DNA of 64,000 nt from AP-15 sp963832875 (GTDB lineage Bacteria; Pseudomonadota; Alphaproteobacteria; ATCC43930; CGMCC-115725). Positions 25,960-34,755 of the stretch are shown here, one piece after another. The notes under the pieces were generated by a model that did no database searches, had not been told where the DNA came from, and was given only the letters and a program-made list of their open reading frames with translations. The stretch is taken from assembly GCA_963832875.1 (NCBI GenBank), contig CAWHWB010000013.1, positions 161,399 through 225,398 on the forward strand, given 5' to 3'. A program made the position numbers and the translations under genes. Position 1 is the stretch's first letter; each line of letters begins with the position of its first letter.

Positions 25960-27495
25960 TCAGGGCGTGCTGCCGACCCGGGTCTCCTCGACGAAATTCT
26001 CGGTCGCATTATCGATCGCGCGCGCTTTGCGGCCGCGCGGAGGGTGAATGTAAAGCGCGTTTTGGCGACGTTCTCGACCCAGGGTCGCCGGTATTTCGTA
26101 GGCTACCGGGGCCGCATGATCGGCGAGCAGCAGTTCCGGTCGATAGACCTTGTCGAGCATGTAAAGGCTTTTCAAAAAATTGGGGTTGCCGCGCAGCAGT
26201 TGGCGAGCGACCACGCCGGCCGTCGCGTAGACTGCGCGCCAACTGGCGAATTTGCGGTAGAACGCCCGCTGCGTCGTCACCAGCTCTTCGTAGAACTCGG
26301 CGAGCGGCAGGCGAGTCGGCAGCACCGAATGCGCGATGTCGTAGAGCCGGTAATCGCGGGTGGTCAGCGCCCGCTCCTCCGTCAGCCAGCTTTCGGTGCC
26401 GGGATAGGGGGTGTTGACGCTCAGATTGACCACCTCCGGCGCTTCGAGACCCCATTCGCGCACGATGCGAAAGCGCTCGTGGTCCCAATCGGGATCGGCG
26501 ATCAGGTTGATCGCCACGATCAGACCTAGCGAACGGGCGAATTCGAGCGCCTCGAAATTGCGGTCCAGCGACATCCGCTTGCGGTATCTGGTCAGCGCCT
26601 CCTCATCGATCGCCTCAATGCCGAGAAACAGGTATTGCAGGCCAAGCGTCTTCCAGAAACGAAATGCCTCCTTGTTGCGCAACAGCACGTCGCCGCGAGT
26701 TTCGAGGTAATAGCGCTTTTTGATCCCGGCGCGGGCGATCGCTTCGCCGAGCTCCATCGCGTGGCGCTCATGGACAAAGGCGACATCGTCGACGATGAAA
26801 ATTCCAGGCTCGCGAATGCGCCGGAGGTCCTCGACAATCCGGTCCGGGCTCAGGAGCCGATAGCTGCGGCCGTAAAACGTCCAGGCGCTGCAAAACGAGC
26901 AATCCCAAGGGCAGCCGCGCGAAAACTCGATCGAAGCGCAGGGGTCGAGGATGCCGAGATAATAATGGCTGCGGTGGCGGACCAGATCGCGGGCCGGCAT
27001 CACATCGTCGAGCGAATGGACAAAGCCGGGCGGCGGACCTTCGCCCGCCGCGGTGACCGCGCCGGGGACCGTGCGCAGGTCGGCTCCGCTCTCGATGGCG
27101 GCGAGCAGCAACGGGATCGAGGCCTCGCCTTCGCCTTTCAGCACGCAGTCGATGGCGCCGGCGCCGTGCTCGATCAGCGCGTTCGCGGTGAACGAGGCGC
27201 TGTGCCCGCCGACGCAGAGGAAGATCTCGGGAAATCGCGCCTTGGTCGCTTTGGCGAGATCGACGATTTCCGGGATGTTCGCCAGATAATTGCAGCCAAA
27301 AGCGATGGCGTCCGGCCGCCAGCGCTCGACGGCGCGAAAATAGGCGCGCTGGTCCTCGACCTGAAGATCCAGCAGCCGAACCGAGTGACCGGCTTGCCGC
27401 GCCGCCGCAGCCACGAGCTCGAGACCGATCGGCTCGAGACGCAGAAAAATTTGCGAATAGGTCATCGGGCCGGGATGGACGCAGAACAGCCGCAT
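25960..27495 (-). CDS. hpnR: B12-binding radical SAM protein, HpnR-like (copy 2)
   Basis: The 511-residue product begins MRLFCVHPGPMTYSQIFLRL, with GGAGGGG before its ATG. A longer reading frame upstream has no family match. Domain order equals copy 1: cobalamin-binding region to about residue 140, then radical SAM with C195, C199 and C202. Over the first 62 residues the two copies agree at about 46 positions by eye. The conserved block LVTTQRA and the C-terminal RPELLLADHAAPVAYEI are shared. It lies upstream of copy 1 on the same strand, so the pair is probably one transcript, with the promoter in the 205-base gap shared with the divergent DUF169 gene. Confidence 0.78.
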   Translation of the reverse strand: MRLFCVHPGPMTYSQIFLRLEPIGLELVAAAARQAGHSVRLLDLQVEDQRAYFRAVERWRPDAIAFGCNYLANIPEIVDLAKATKARFPEIFLCVGGHSASFTANALIEHGAGAIDCVLKGEGEASIPLLLAAIESGADLRTVPGAVTAAGEGPPPGFVHSLDDVMPARDLVRHRSHYYLGILDPCASIEFSRGCPWDCSFCSAWTFYGRSYRLLSPDRIVEDLRRIREPGIFIVDDVAFVHERHAMELGEAIARAGIKKRYYLETRGDVLLRNKEAFRFWKTLGLQYLFLGIEAIDEEALTRYRKRMSLDRNFEALEFARSLGLIVAINLIADPDWDHERFRIVREWGLEAPEVVNLSVNTPYPGTESWLTEERALTTRDYRLYDIAHSVLPTRLPLAEFYEELVTTQRAFYRKFASWRAVYATAGVVARQLLRGNPNFLKSLYMLDKVYRPELLLADHAAPVAYEIPATLGRERRQNALYIHPPRGRKARAIDNATENFVEETRVGSTP

Positions 27496-27700
27496 CGGAA
27501 ATCCCCTCCGGTTGAGGTGCGCGCGTCCGGCATTTCGGCCGGTCGGTGGACTTGGGCAACTCGCTGTGAGGCCGAACTCCACAAGTTGCAACGGGTTCCA
27601 CGGAATATGATAAAAACCCAGACGGCGATAGCCGCTCGAAGCCTGCAAGGGCGTCGGCGCGTCGGAGCCGGGATGCCGCCGAGCGTCGAGGAATGTAAAG

Positions 27701-28468
27701 ATGACCCAAGACTGGACCAAGCTCGTCGCCGATTTGGAGCGCCTGCTCAAATTGCGCTCCATTCCGTTCGGTATGAAGCTCTACGAGCGGCGCGAAGAGA
27801 TGGAGGCGATCCCGAGGGTCCGCCGACCCAAGTCGGTGCACACGCTCGACCAGATTGTGGCCCAGGCAGCGCGGCTCGGCTGGACCGTCGGCCTGACCAG
27901 CGAGGATCTGGTCGGCGCGCAATGCCGCGCAGTGGTCGGGCTCGGCGGCGCCAAGGACGAGGCTTGGCGCTCGGGGCAGCACATGGTCGATGTCTGGTAC
28001 AGCGCACCCGAGGACGCCCGCGCGCATCAAGCGGCGATGGAGTGCGTGCCCGACGGCCGCTATCAGGCGCTGGCGGTGGCCCCCCTCGCCGGCGGCCGGC
28101 TCGACCCGCCCGACATCGCGCTGTTCTACGCGACGCCAGGAGCAATGATCTATTTCATCAACGGGCTGCAATGGTCGGGCTACAAGCGCTTCGACTGGAG
28201 CGTGGTCGGCGAATCGGCGTGCGCCGATTCCTGGGGCCGGGCCTTGAAGACCCGCGAGCCGAGCCTGTCGATCCCGTGCTTTGCCGAGCGCCGTTATGGC
28301 GGCGTGCTCGATGACGAGATGCTGATGGCATTGCCGCCCGAGCATCTCGGCAAGGCGATCGCCGGCATGGAGGCGCTGGCCAAAAACGGGCTGCGCTACC
28401 CGTTCCCGCAATACGGCATCCAGCAGGACGCCCGTGCCGGCCTCGCCGTCAGCTACCCGGGGCGGTGA
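27701..28468 (+). CDS. DUF169 family protein
   Basis: The 255-residue protein matches DUF169: LLKLRSIPFGMKLYE near the N-terminus, C-rich and glycine-rich central loops (GAQCRAVVGLG, ESACADSWGRA), PCFAERRYGG near residue 190, and a C-terminal YPFPQYG. The family has no assigned reaction; it is often near radical SAM, metal or C1 genes. It is cytosolic by sequence. It is divergent from the HpnR-like pair, which may reflect shared control. The cysteines at the conserved loops could bind a metal or cofactor (inference). Confidence 0.8.
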   Translation: MTQDWTKLVADLERLLKLRSIPFGMKLYERREEMEAIPRVRRPKSVHTLDQIVAQAARLGWTVGLTSEDLVGAQCRAVVGLGGAKDEAWRSGQHMVDVWYSAPEDARAHQAAMECVPDGRYQALAVAPLAGGRLDPPDIALFYATPGAMIYFINGLQWSGYKRFDWSVVGESACADSWGRALKTREPSLSIPCFAERRYGGVLDDEMLMALPPEHLGKAIAGMEALAKNGLRYPFPQYGIQQDARAGLAVSYPGR

Positions 28469-28569
28469 GGCTGACGCGAACCCAACTCCTTCGCCCCGGC
28501 GAGGTGGTGGGCCCGTTGGCGAAAAGGTGAGTGCCGGGCTGCGCTGGTATGCCGCGGCGGGTAGACCGA

Positions 28570-30633
28570 TCAGCGCAGCGCGGAGGCGATGTTTCCGCCG
28601 TCGACGGTAGTGACGTCGGCCGTGGTCTTGAGGGCGAGGGCGTGGTGCAGGAACGCCTGCGCGACATCCTCGGCGGTCACCTCGCGGCGCAGCAGATTGC
28701 GCGACATGTACTCGGCCGCCGTCATCCCGTACGCAGCCGCGCGCTGCCCGATGAATTGCGGCGTGAGCAGCCCGCCGCGAATGCCGTCGGCATTGACCGC
28801 GTTGGCGCGGATGCCGTCGCCGCCGTATTCGAGCGCATATTGTCGCACCAGCGCCAAGGTCGCTGCTTTCGGCAGGCCATAGGGGCCGAAATTGGGGCCC
28901 GGGTTGACCGCCTGTTTGGACACGTTGAACAACAGGCATCCACCGATTCCCTGCGCCAACATGACGCGCACGGCGTTTTGCGCGACGGTTTGGTGAGCGA
29001 AGAAATTCAACTCAAAGCTGTGGCGTAGCACCTGGTCCTCGACCTCGCCGATGCGGCCTTGCCAAGCGGCGCCGGCATTGGAGACGACGATGTCGAGGCC
29101 GCCGAATTGCTGCACAACTCGGTCGAAGGCGTCGCGCACCGCAGCCGGGTCGGTCACGTCGCACGCGAGGCCGAGCGCCGCGCCACCGAGTTTTGTGGCC
29201 GCGGCCCCGGCAGCTTCGCCATCGAGGTCGAGCAATGCGAGTTCGGCCCCGGCGGTACTCATCGCGCGAGCGGTGGCGAAACCGATGGTCCCGGCGCCGC
29301 CGGTCACGACAGCGACCTGGCCGGCGAGCGGCTTCTCGACGGCCTGGCCAAGCTTGGCCTGTTCAAGCGACCAGTATTCGATGTCGAACAGATCGCTCTC
29401 GCTGATCGATTCGAAACGGCCGACCGCCTCGGCATCGGTCACGGTCTGGATCGTCGACAGCGCGATATCGGCCGCGATGCGGGCGTCCTTGGCGCTGCCG
29501 CCGAGGCCGAACAGCCCCAGCCCGGGCACCAGGATCACCCTAGGCATCGGGTCGAGCTCACGTTTCGGTACCGCCTGGCGCGCATTGTGGCGGGCGAAAT
29601 AGGCGTGATAGTCCGCAACGAAGCGGTCGACCGCATCGCGTATCGCTTGCTTGAACGCCTCCAGCCGGCCGGCCTCGGGCGCCGGTGCGATCAGCGGATA
29701 GTTCTTGATGCGGATCGTATGGTCGGGCGTGGCGACGCCCGCCCGGCCATAACGGCGGAGTTCGGCGCCGTTGGCATAATCGAGCACCGCCGGGCCGGTG
29801 CGGAAATCGAGGACAAACCTCTTATAGGCCCCGGCCTCGGTTGGCGAAGGGATGGCGCAGGCGCCGCGCAATATCGGCGCGACCTCAGCCGGCTCGGCGA
29901 CCACCGCGGGGAGGCGAGCGGCGGGGAACACCGTCCGGCGGCGGCACTGCGCCAGCCGCTCTTCGGCGAGAGAAACTGCGGCAATCATGCGCTCATACGC
30001 CTCTCGCGCGGTTTCACCGAAGGTGAAGATGCCGTGCTTCAGCAGCACCAGCCCCTCGACCGCCGGATCGGCTTCAAAGATCTCGGCCGCCGATTTCGCC
30101 AGCAGGAAACCCGGCATGATGTAGGGCACCAGCCCCAGCCGCGCGCCGAAAAGATCGGCGCAGCGCTCGGCCGCATCGGGCTGATCGGCGAGGCTCAGCA
30201 CCGCGGTCGAATGGGTGTGGTCGACATATTTGTGCGGCAGGAACGCATGCAGCAGGGTCTCGACCGAGGGATTGGGCGCACCGGGAGCGATCAGATTGGC
30301 GCGCTGTATTTGCACCATCTCCTCGTCGGCAAGTTTCTGGCGGGGGCGCAGTCTTCGCAGCGGGTCGAGCCGCACTGCCGGCAGCCCGGCCGGCTCGATC
30401 GCCGCCATGTCCCAGCCGCTACCCTTGACGCAAAGGACTTCCGCCTCCTCGTCGAGCAGGTCTCGCACGATTGTCTTGACCGAGGTGTTGCCGCCGCCAT
30501 GCAGCACCAGCTTGGGATCCTGGCCGAGCAGGCGCGAGGTATAGACGCGCAGCGCGAGATCGCGACCGACCTCGCGCGTCGCATAATGGTCGACCAGCCG
30601 CCCGCTATCCTCATCTGACCACCGGCTCAGCAT
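28570..30633 (-). CDS. Bifunctional class II aldolase / short-chain dehydrogenase
   Basis: The 687-residue fusion has an N-terminal class II (RhaD/FucA-type) aldolase and a C-terminal SDR. Aldolase metal ligands are visible in VDHTHSTAVL and LLKHGIFTFGE, and HGGGNTSVK is the phosphate loop. The SDR half (from about 425) has VVTGGAGTIGFATA, SNAGAAW, and YGLPK as the Tyr-x3-Lys motif. This architecture matches the RhaD-aldolase/lactaldehyde-dehydrogenase fusions used in L-rhamnose or related deoxysugar breakdown. The ATG at 30633 follows GGAGAG. No kinase, isomerase or sugar transporter is adjacent, so the sugar is uncertain. Confidence 0.88.
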   Translation of the reverse strand: MLSRWSDEDSGRLVDHYATREVGRDLALRVYTSRLLGQDPKLVLHGGGNTSVKTIVRDLLDEEAEVLCVKGSGWDMAAIEPAGLPAVRLDPLRRLRPRQKLADEEMVQIQRANLIAPGAPNPSVETLLHAFLPHKYVDHTHSTAVLSLADQPDAAERCADLFGARLGLVPYIMPGFLLAKSAAEIFEADPAVEGLVLLKHGIFTFGETAREAYERMIAAVSLAEERLAQCRRRTVFPAARLPAVVAEPAEVAPILRGACAIPSPTEAGAYKRFVLDFRTGPAVLDYANGAELRRYGRAGVATPDHTIRIKNYPLIAPAPEAGRLEAFKQAIRDAVDRFVADYHAYFARHNARQAVPKRELDPMPRVILVPGLGLFGLGGSAKDARIAADIALSTIQTVTDAEAVGRFESISESDLFDIEYWSLEQAKLGQAVEKPLAGQVAVVTGGAGTIGFATARAMSTAGAELALLDLDGEAAGAAATKLGGAALGLACDVTDPAAVRDAFDRVVQQFGGLDIVVSNAGAAWQGRIGEVEDQVLRHSFELNFFAHQTVAQNAVRVMLAQGIGGCLLFNVSKQAVNPGPNFGPYGLPKAATLALVRQYALEYGGDGIRANAVNADGIRGGLLTPQFIGQRAAAYGMTAAEYMSRNLLRREVTAEDVAQAFLHHALALKTTADVTTVDGGNIASALR

Positions 30634-30718
30634 CCCGGCTCTCCGTCCGCTGCAGACCGAAGTCCAATCAATGCAGCGACGGGCATGGGGATACAAGGCC
30701 TTGCGAACGCGAAGGCAC

Positions 30719-30751
30719 GGTCTCTACCCGGTGTTGCGCCGGGTAAAGACC
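30719..30751 (-). terminator. Stem-loop downstream of the six-helix membrane protein gene
   Basis: Arms GGTCT-x-TACCCGG and CCGGGTA-x-AGACC flank a 7-base loop. On the minus strand the single interrupted pair becomes a G-U wobble, so the 13-bp hairpin is better formed in minus-strand RNA. It lies between the membrane-protein stop and the aldolase/SDR gene. There is no T-run after it, so a termination role is uncertain. Confidence 0.4.
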
Positions 30752-30797
30752 GCTTCGCTGCACCAGCCGGGCGGGGGCACCACCCCGAAGGGGGGGA

Positions 30798-31451
30798 TCA
30801 GGTCGCGGCGGCGGTAAACAGCCGCATCACCGCGCCGCTGAAGGTCGCGCTGACCAGCAACAGCGCCGCGCCCACCGCGAGCAAGCCAACCAACACCAGG
30901 ATCCCCGACCCGACAGTCAAGACCAGCGACAGGATCCCCAGCACGATTGCCGCGATACCGATCAAGATTTCCATTCCGCCGGCCGCAGCCGAACCCTGAT
31001 AGGTCATGACCCGGGGCTCCGTGCCCAACCCGGATACCGCGACGTTCCTCGGCCGCATGCTGATCGCACCGCTGAGCAATAGCGCGCCGCCGAAAACGAT
31101 CAGCGCCGAAGACACCAGATGCGCCACATCGATCCCGACCAGCGCCAGAATGCCGAGCACGATCCCGACCAGACCGCACAGGCAGTCGACCATGACCTCA
31201 CCGCCGAAATCCGCAGCCGCCATTGCACCGGCGTTGCCGATTTTCGAGCCCTCCGCGGCGCTGTTGAACGCCTGAACCATCAGGCCGACGCCGATCACGA
31301 TCGTCGCAATCGAGGCCAGAACGCCGGCCGAAATGCCGGCGAGCGCGACAACCGCGAGAACGATCACCGCGATGCCGGCGGCGCCTTCGGTCAAAAGACC
31401 GACCGGTTCCGCTTCGCTCGCCAGCCCTCTGCCTTCTACGTAGATAGCCAT
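30798..31451 (-). CDS. Small polytopic membrane protein of unknown function
   Basis: The 217-residue protein is almost entirely hydrophobic, with about six membrane segments rich in Gly, Ala, Val, Leu and Ile. The first pair (about 22-60) is separated from the second by KIGNAGAMAAADFGGE. The sequence looks like two similar halves: AAGIAVIVLAVVALAGI and GGMEILIGIAAIVLGIL begin comparable helix pairs. An AGGAG lies upstream of the ATG at normal distance. I do not recognise a named family. It is probably an inner-membrane protein; nothing in the neighbours indicates its role. Confidence 0.7.
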   Translation of the reverse strand: MAIYVEGRGLASEAEPVGLLTEGAAGIAVIVLAVVALAGISAGVLASIATIVIGVGLMVQAFNSAAEGSKIGNAGAMAAADFGGEVMVDCLCGLVGIVLGILALVGIDVAHLVSSALIVFGGALLLSGAISMRPRNVAVSGLGTEPRVMTYQGSAAAGGMEILIGIAAIVLGILSLVLTVGSGILVLVGLLAVGAALLLVSATFSGAVMRLFTAAAT

Positions 31452-31623
31452 CTCACTAACTCCTGTCTTGCTCGGGATGGTCCCCGCGATGCCTCACGGC
31501 GACCCACGTCCCACCGCATTCAGAAAACATTAAGATGACTTGCGAGTTCCAACCATCGCGTGCTAAAAGATATTACGACTAATCGTTTGGTAGCAGAGGA
31601 TTAACGAAACCTCAAGGCTATCC

Positions 31624-31642
31624 CTGCCGTCAAAAACGGCAG
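31624..31642 (-). terminator. Short stem-loop after the M20 amidohydrolase gene
   Basis: CTGCCGT and ACGGCAG form a perfect 7-bp stem around CAAAA, 15 bases beyond the stop of the minus-strand amidohydrolase gene. The expected T-run is absent on the minus strand, so this is a weak terminator candidate. Confidence 0.35.
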
Positions 31643-31656
31643 CCAGCAAAGCAGGG

Positions 31657-32997
31657 TCAAGGCTCGACGGCGCCGTAACGCTCCTTTTTGAACAGGCCGC
31701 GCTGAAAGGCGAGATAGGCCTCCTTGGTCATCGCCGGTTCGAATTCCGTCAGGATTTCCCTGGCTGGCGCGGCGTCGCCATAGAGCAGGTCGATCGCGGT
31801 CATTGCCAGCAATTTGGCCGGGGTCAGATAACCGTGCTGGGGGTCGTTGATCCGCCAGTCGGCGGCGTGCGCACGGCCCTCGGCGGCCACCACATAGGGA
31901 TGGATCACCGGCATCAGATGCGCCAGATCGCCCATATCGGTCGACCCGGTGCGATGATCGCCGATCGCGAACTCGCCCGCGCCGAAGACGGCTTCGACGT
32001 TGTCGCCGAAGATCCGCCCGAGCCGCATGTCGTTGCGTTGTGGCAGATAGCCGGGGATCGTGCGAATCTCGACCTCGGCGCCGACCGCCATTGCCCCGGC
32101 GCGGACGCAGCGATCGACCTTGCGGTTGGCGTCGAGGATCGCCTCGAGCGAGCCGCCGCGCACAAAGGTCTCCATCGTCACCTCGGCCGGCACGACGCTG
32201 ACCGCATCGCCGCCCTTGGTGATGATCGGATGGATGCGGATCGTATCCTTTTCCCAAAAGGTCTCACGCTGCGCGGCGATCGCGTTCATCGCGATCATCG
32301 CCGCATTGAGCGCGTTGACCCCGAGCTGCGGCGCGCCGCCGGCATGAGCCGCCCGCCCGATAAAGCGGATCTGCTTGACCACCGCACCATTCGAGGAGAG
32401 GGCGATGGCCGAGCGTTCCTTGCCCGCTCCGCTGGCGCCGGTGTGGATCATCATCGCCATGTCGATATCGTCAAAATGACCCTTGGCGACGAGCTCGGGC
32501 TTGCCGAGCATGAACTCGATCTCGCCGCGCGCGACGCGGCCGAGCCGTTCCTCGACGTCGATGAATTCCTCGGCCGGTACCGCGAAAAAGATGACCTCGC
32601 CGGCCAGATGCCCGGCGATCTTGGCCTCCGTCAGCCCGATCGCCGCACCCAGCATCCCGGCGATCTGGGCGTTGTGCCCGCAGCTGTGCGCGGCCCCGGT
32701 CAAGGGATCGGCGAGCGGGTGGTCCGAGGTGCGCAGACTGTCGAGCTCGCCGATCAGGGCCAACCGCGGCCCCGGCATATGCCCGGCGAGCCGTCCCTTG
32801 ACACCGGTCAGCGCCAGGCCGGTGCGCGGCTCGAGCCCCAGCGCGCGCATTTGTCGGGCGACCAGAGCGGCGGTCTTGGTCTCGTTGAACCCGGTCTCCG
32901 GGTGACGCAGGATCGTCTCACCGAGATCGATGATCATCGCGGCATGGCGGTCGATGGCCTCGCAAGCCGCCCGCTTCAGCTCGTCCTTGCCGCTCAT
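31657..32997 (-). CDS. M20 family amidohydrolase
   Basis: The 446-residue enzyme is an M20D-type metallo-amidohydrolase (AbgB/hippuricase/IAA-amino acid hydrolase relatives). The metal-binding HSCGHN gives Cys106 and His108, the acid pair is Glu143-Glu144 in VPAEEF, and MIHTGASG and GRAAHAGGAPQLGVNALNA mark the dimerisation or lid domain. Family members cleave N-acyl or aryl amides of amino acids. The ATG at 32997 follows GGGGGTGAGA; a longer frame continues upstream without resemblance. It is cytosolic by sequence. No partner gene is adjacent. Confidence 0.88.
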   Translation of the reverse strand: MSGKDELKRAACEAIDRHAAMIIDLGETILRHPETGFNETKTAALVARQMRALGLEPRTGLALTGVKGRLAGHMPGPRLALIGELDSLRTSDHPLADPLTGAAHSCGHNAQIAGMLGAAIGLTEAKIAGHLAGEVIFFAVPAEEFIDVEERLGRVARGEIEFMLGKPELVAKGHFDDIDMAMMIHTGASGAGKERSAIALSSNGAVVKQIRFIGRAAHAGGAPQLGVNALNAAMIAMNAIAAQRETFWEKDTIRIHPIITKGGDAVSVVPAEVTMETFVRGGSLEAILDANRKVDRCVRAGAMAVGAEVEIRTIPGYLPQRNDMRLGRIFGDNVEAVFGAGEFAIGDHRTGSTDMGDLAHLMPVIHPYVVAAEGRAHAADWRINDPQHGYLTPAKLLAMTAIDLLYGDAAPAREILTEFEPAMTKEAYLAFQRGLFKKERYGAVEP

Positions 32998-33683
32998 TCT
33001 CACCCCCAATCCGTCTTTTTCGGTCCCCACGATGCCTAAAGAAGTCGAGCGCACGCCGCAAGGTGGAGTTGGCGCTTTCGAGCTTGCCGCAACCGGCGTA
33101 GCAATTGAGTTGGCGGCCGGCAGGGCCGGAGAGCAGCGATCCGGGGCGCGGCGGGCGAAGGCGCGCGCGATGGGGCCGCCCAACACCCGCGGCGCCCGAG
33201 CCCGCCGGCTTCGCTGACACGCCGCGTCGCCGCGGCGATATTCTTCGCCGCGTCGGCGAGGTTGACCTCTGGGCAATCAGGCGACCAGCGGCGGCGTCTG
33301 TGGCCGATCTCGACCCGTTCTGTGTCTGGTCGAAAGGCCGCCGCCGCGGCGTCGGCACCGCGCTCCGAACCGCGGTCCCGGCCGGTGTGGAACGGTTGAC
33401 CCCAAAGATCGCCGGACGGCGAGAGGCCCGCCCTCGGTCTCGCTGTTGGCCTGGCCCGGAGCCATAGAGGCCTCAGGCGTCAGCAGTTTCAGGCTGCAAC
33501 TCATGCCCATCACCAGCCCTTTGTTGCTGCTTGAACGCTGAGCGCGCCGCGGTCTTCGGGGATTTCGCGCACAGAGCCACACCGCAGCCGCGATCCAGCG
33601 CTGCGACAATCGTTAAAATCCGTACCTATTGCGTCAATAACCCGTCCAATTACGTCCGGTAATCAAGCCTTTGTCGCGCGGGT
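32998..33683. other. Long intergenic region with no recognisable gene
   Basis: About 690 bases with scattered short frames on both strands, none with family resemblance, inverted-repeat ends or transposase motifs. A stem-loop CGCGGCGA-TATTCT-TCGCCGCG is at 33231-33252. The last 80 bases turn A+T-rich and lead into the repeat elements listed next. It may include the remains of decayed genes, but nothing in the sequence proves this. Confidence 0.5.
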
Positions 33684-33710
33684 GTCAGTAAATCGTCAGA
33701 TATTTGTCAG
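33684..33710 (+). promoter_or_regulatory. Triple GTCAG direct repeat, Pho-box-like
   Basis: GTCAG occurs three times with exactly 11-base spacing (33684, 33695, 33706), separated by A+T-rich hexamers. An 11-bp period with TGTCA-type units is the form of PhoB binding sites (Pho boxes). A weak -10-like TTATCG begins at 33723, 12 bases after the last repeat, as expected for a PhoB-activated promoter. The nearest gene downstream is the GNAT-like gene at 33901, implying a leader of about 165 bases. Regulator identity is inference. Confidence 0.5.
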
Positions 33711-33768
33711 ACTGAGCGATCCTTATCGTGCTCGATTACCATATTTAACTCGACAGAGACGGTTCTTT

Positions 33769-33815
33769 AAGATGTTACGAGCAATTTATTATTGACATCA
33801 GACCAAAAGATGTTA
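33769..33815 (+). promoter_or_regulatory. AAGATGTTA direct repeats around a TTGACA box
   Basis: AAGATGTTA appears at 33769-33777 and 33807-33815, flanking TTGACA at 33792-33797. A -10 at standard spacing is poor (AAGCTT at 17 bases; TTATAT at 21). The repeats may be an operator for the GNAT-like gene starting 86 bases later. Confidence 0.35.
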
Positions 33816-33900
33816 AGCTTATATCAATCTCTTGGTGATCGGCGGCGACCGATCGACGGCCGCTACCGCCGGCAACTCGTTTTGGCCTGGGAGCAGCGAG

Positions 33901-34755
33901 ATGAGCCAGATCTATCCAAACATCGTCCCCGAGAACAATCTGCGCCTGCCGGATGCGCTGACGATCAAGCACGGCCCGGCCCCGCTGCTGGCGCGCTTCG
34001 TGCTCGAAGGCGACAAGGCGGCGCGGCAAATGGGCATCCGCCTGCGCCTGCGCCACGATTTCGGTGAACTGCTTTATTTTAACAGGCGGAGAGTCGCAGA
34101 CCGCACTTGGTATCCTCTGATGAAGATGTTCAATCCTGAGTACTGCGACTTGGTGGCCGAGAACTCATATTGGATCTCAGGCGAAGATGAGCGTGGCGAG
34201 ATTGTGACCACCCACGCCGGTCGCGTCCATTATTGGCCGGACACCACCTTGGAGCACGAGGCTAACAACATGCTGCATGGCGGTCGCGACGAGGGACAGC
34301 CCGTCGCGGTGACAGCGGCGGATGCAAAGTTGATAACCGGTGTCGTCGTTTATGGGGGATCGGCCTGGGTACATCCCGATTTTCGCGGAAGACGACTGTC
34401 GCAGTTGCTGCCGAGGATCGGCCGCGCCTATGCACTGGCTCGCTGGCCGATCGACTGGGGAATTTCGATCGTGGCCCCCATTCTCGTGGAGAAAGGGGTT
34501 GCTGCTGGATACGGATACAAGCATGCGAGCCGCAGCATTATTTTCCCGGACGCACCGACCGGCGCGGTCGAAAACGTGCTGCTCAGCGTGTCCGCGGCCG
34601 AGGCCTATGACGACTTCACCGCAATGCTTCTTGAGGAATTCTCTGACTCTGGCGATTCGAAATCGGTTGCGTCGTCGCGGGCCAGAATCTTCGACAGCAT
34701 GGATACGAGAACTTCGTCTGATGACGTCTTCCAGGGAAGCAGCAGCCGCTCGTAA
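33901..34755 (+). CDS. GNAT-like acyltransferase of unknown substrate
   Basis: The 284-residue product has a central GNAT-like segment, VVVYGGSAWVHPDFRGRRLSQLLPRIGRAYAL (spread over residues 148-180), the beta4/alpha3 region that binds acyl-CoA pyrophosphate. An unusual N-terminal half precedes it, containing DRTWYPLMKMFNPEY. The acyl-CoA loop reads RGRRLS rather than the classic R-G-x-G-x-[GA]. GGGAGCAGCGAG before the ATG at 33901 fixes the start; a longer frame upstream lacks support. From residue 236 to the end it is antisense to the PAS-like gene and looks low-complexity, so the functional protein may effectively end near 235-245. I do not recognise a named subfamily. The AHL synthase fold is related, but LuxI signature residues are not evident. 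Confidence 0.6.
   Translation: MSQIYPNIVPENNLRLPDALTIKHGPAPLLARFVLEGDKAARQMGIRLRLRHDFGELLYFNRRRVADRTWYPLMKMFNPEYCDLVAENSYWISGEDERGEIVTTHAGRVHYWPDTTLEHEANNMLHGGRDEGQPVAVTAADAKLITGVVVYGGSAWVHPDFRGRRLSQLLPRIGRAYALARWPIDWGISIVAPILVEKGVAAGYGYKHASRSIIFPDAPTGAVENVLLSVSAAEAYDDFTAMLLEEFSDSGDSKSVASSRARIFDSMDTRTSSDDVFQGSSSRS

Noticed and set aside
26768..28939. Very long minus-strand open frame of 723 codons
   Set aside because: It lies in a different frame across the DUF169 gene, parts of the HpnR-like copy and the aldolase/SDR gene; composition is Arg/Ala-rich with no motif.
32998..33683. Possible insertion sequence remnant
   Set aside because: No terminal inverted repeats, target duplications or transposase motifs (DDE or HUH) could be found in any frame.
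33901..34755. LuxI-type N-acyl homoserine lactone synthase
   Set aside because: The general GNAT shape is shared, but the conserved Arg/Phe/Trp and Glu/Asp signature of AHL synthases is not visible and no LuxR-type gene is adjacent.
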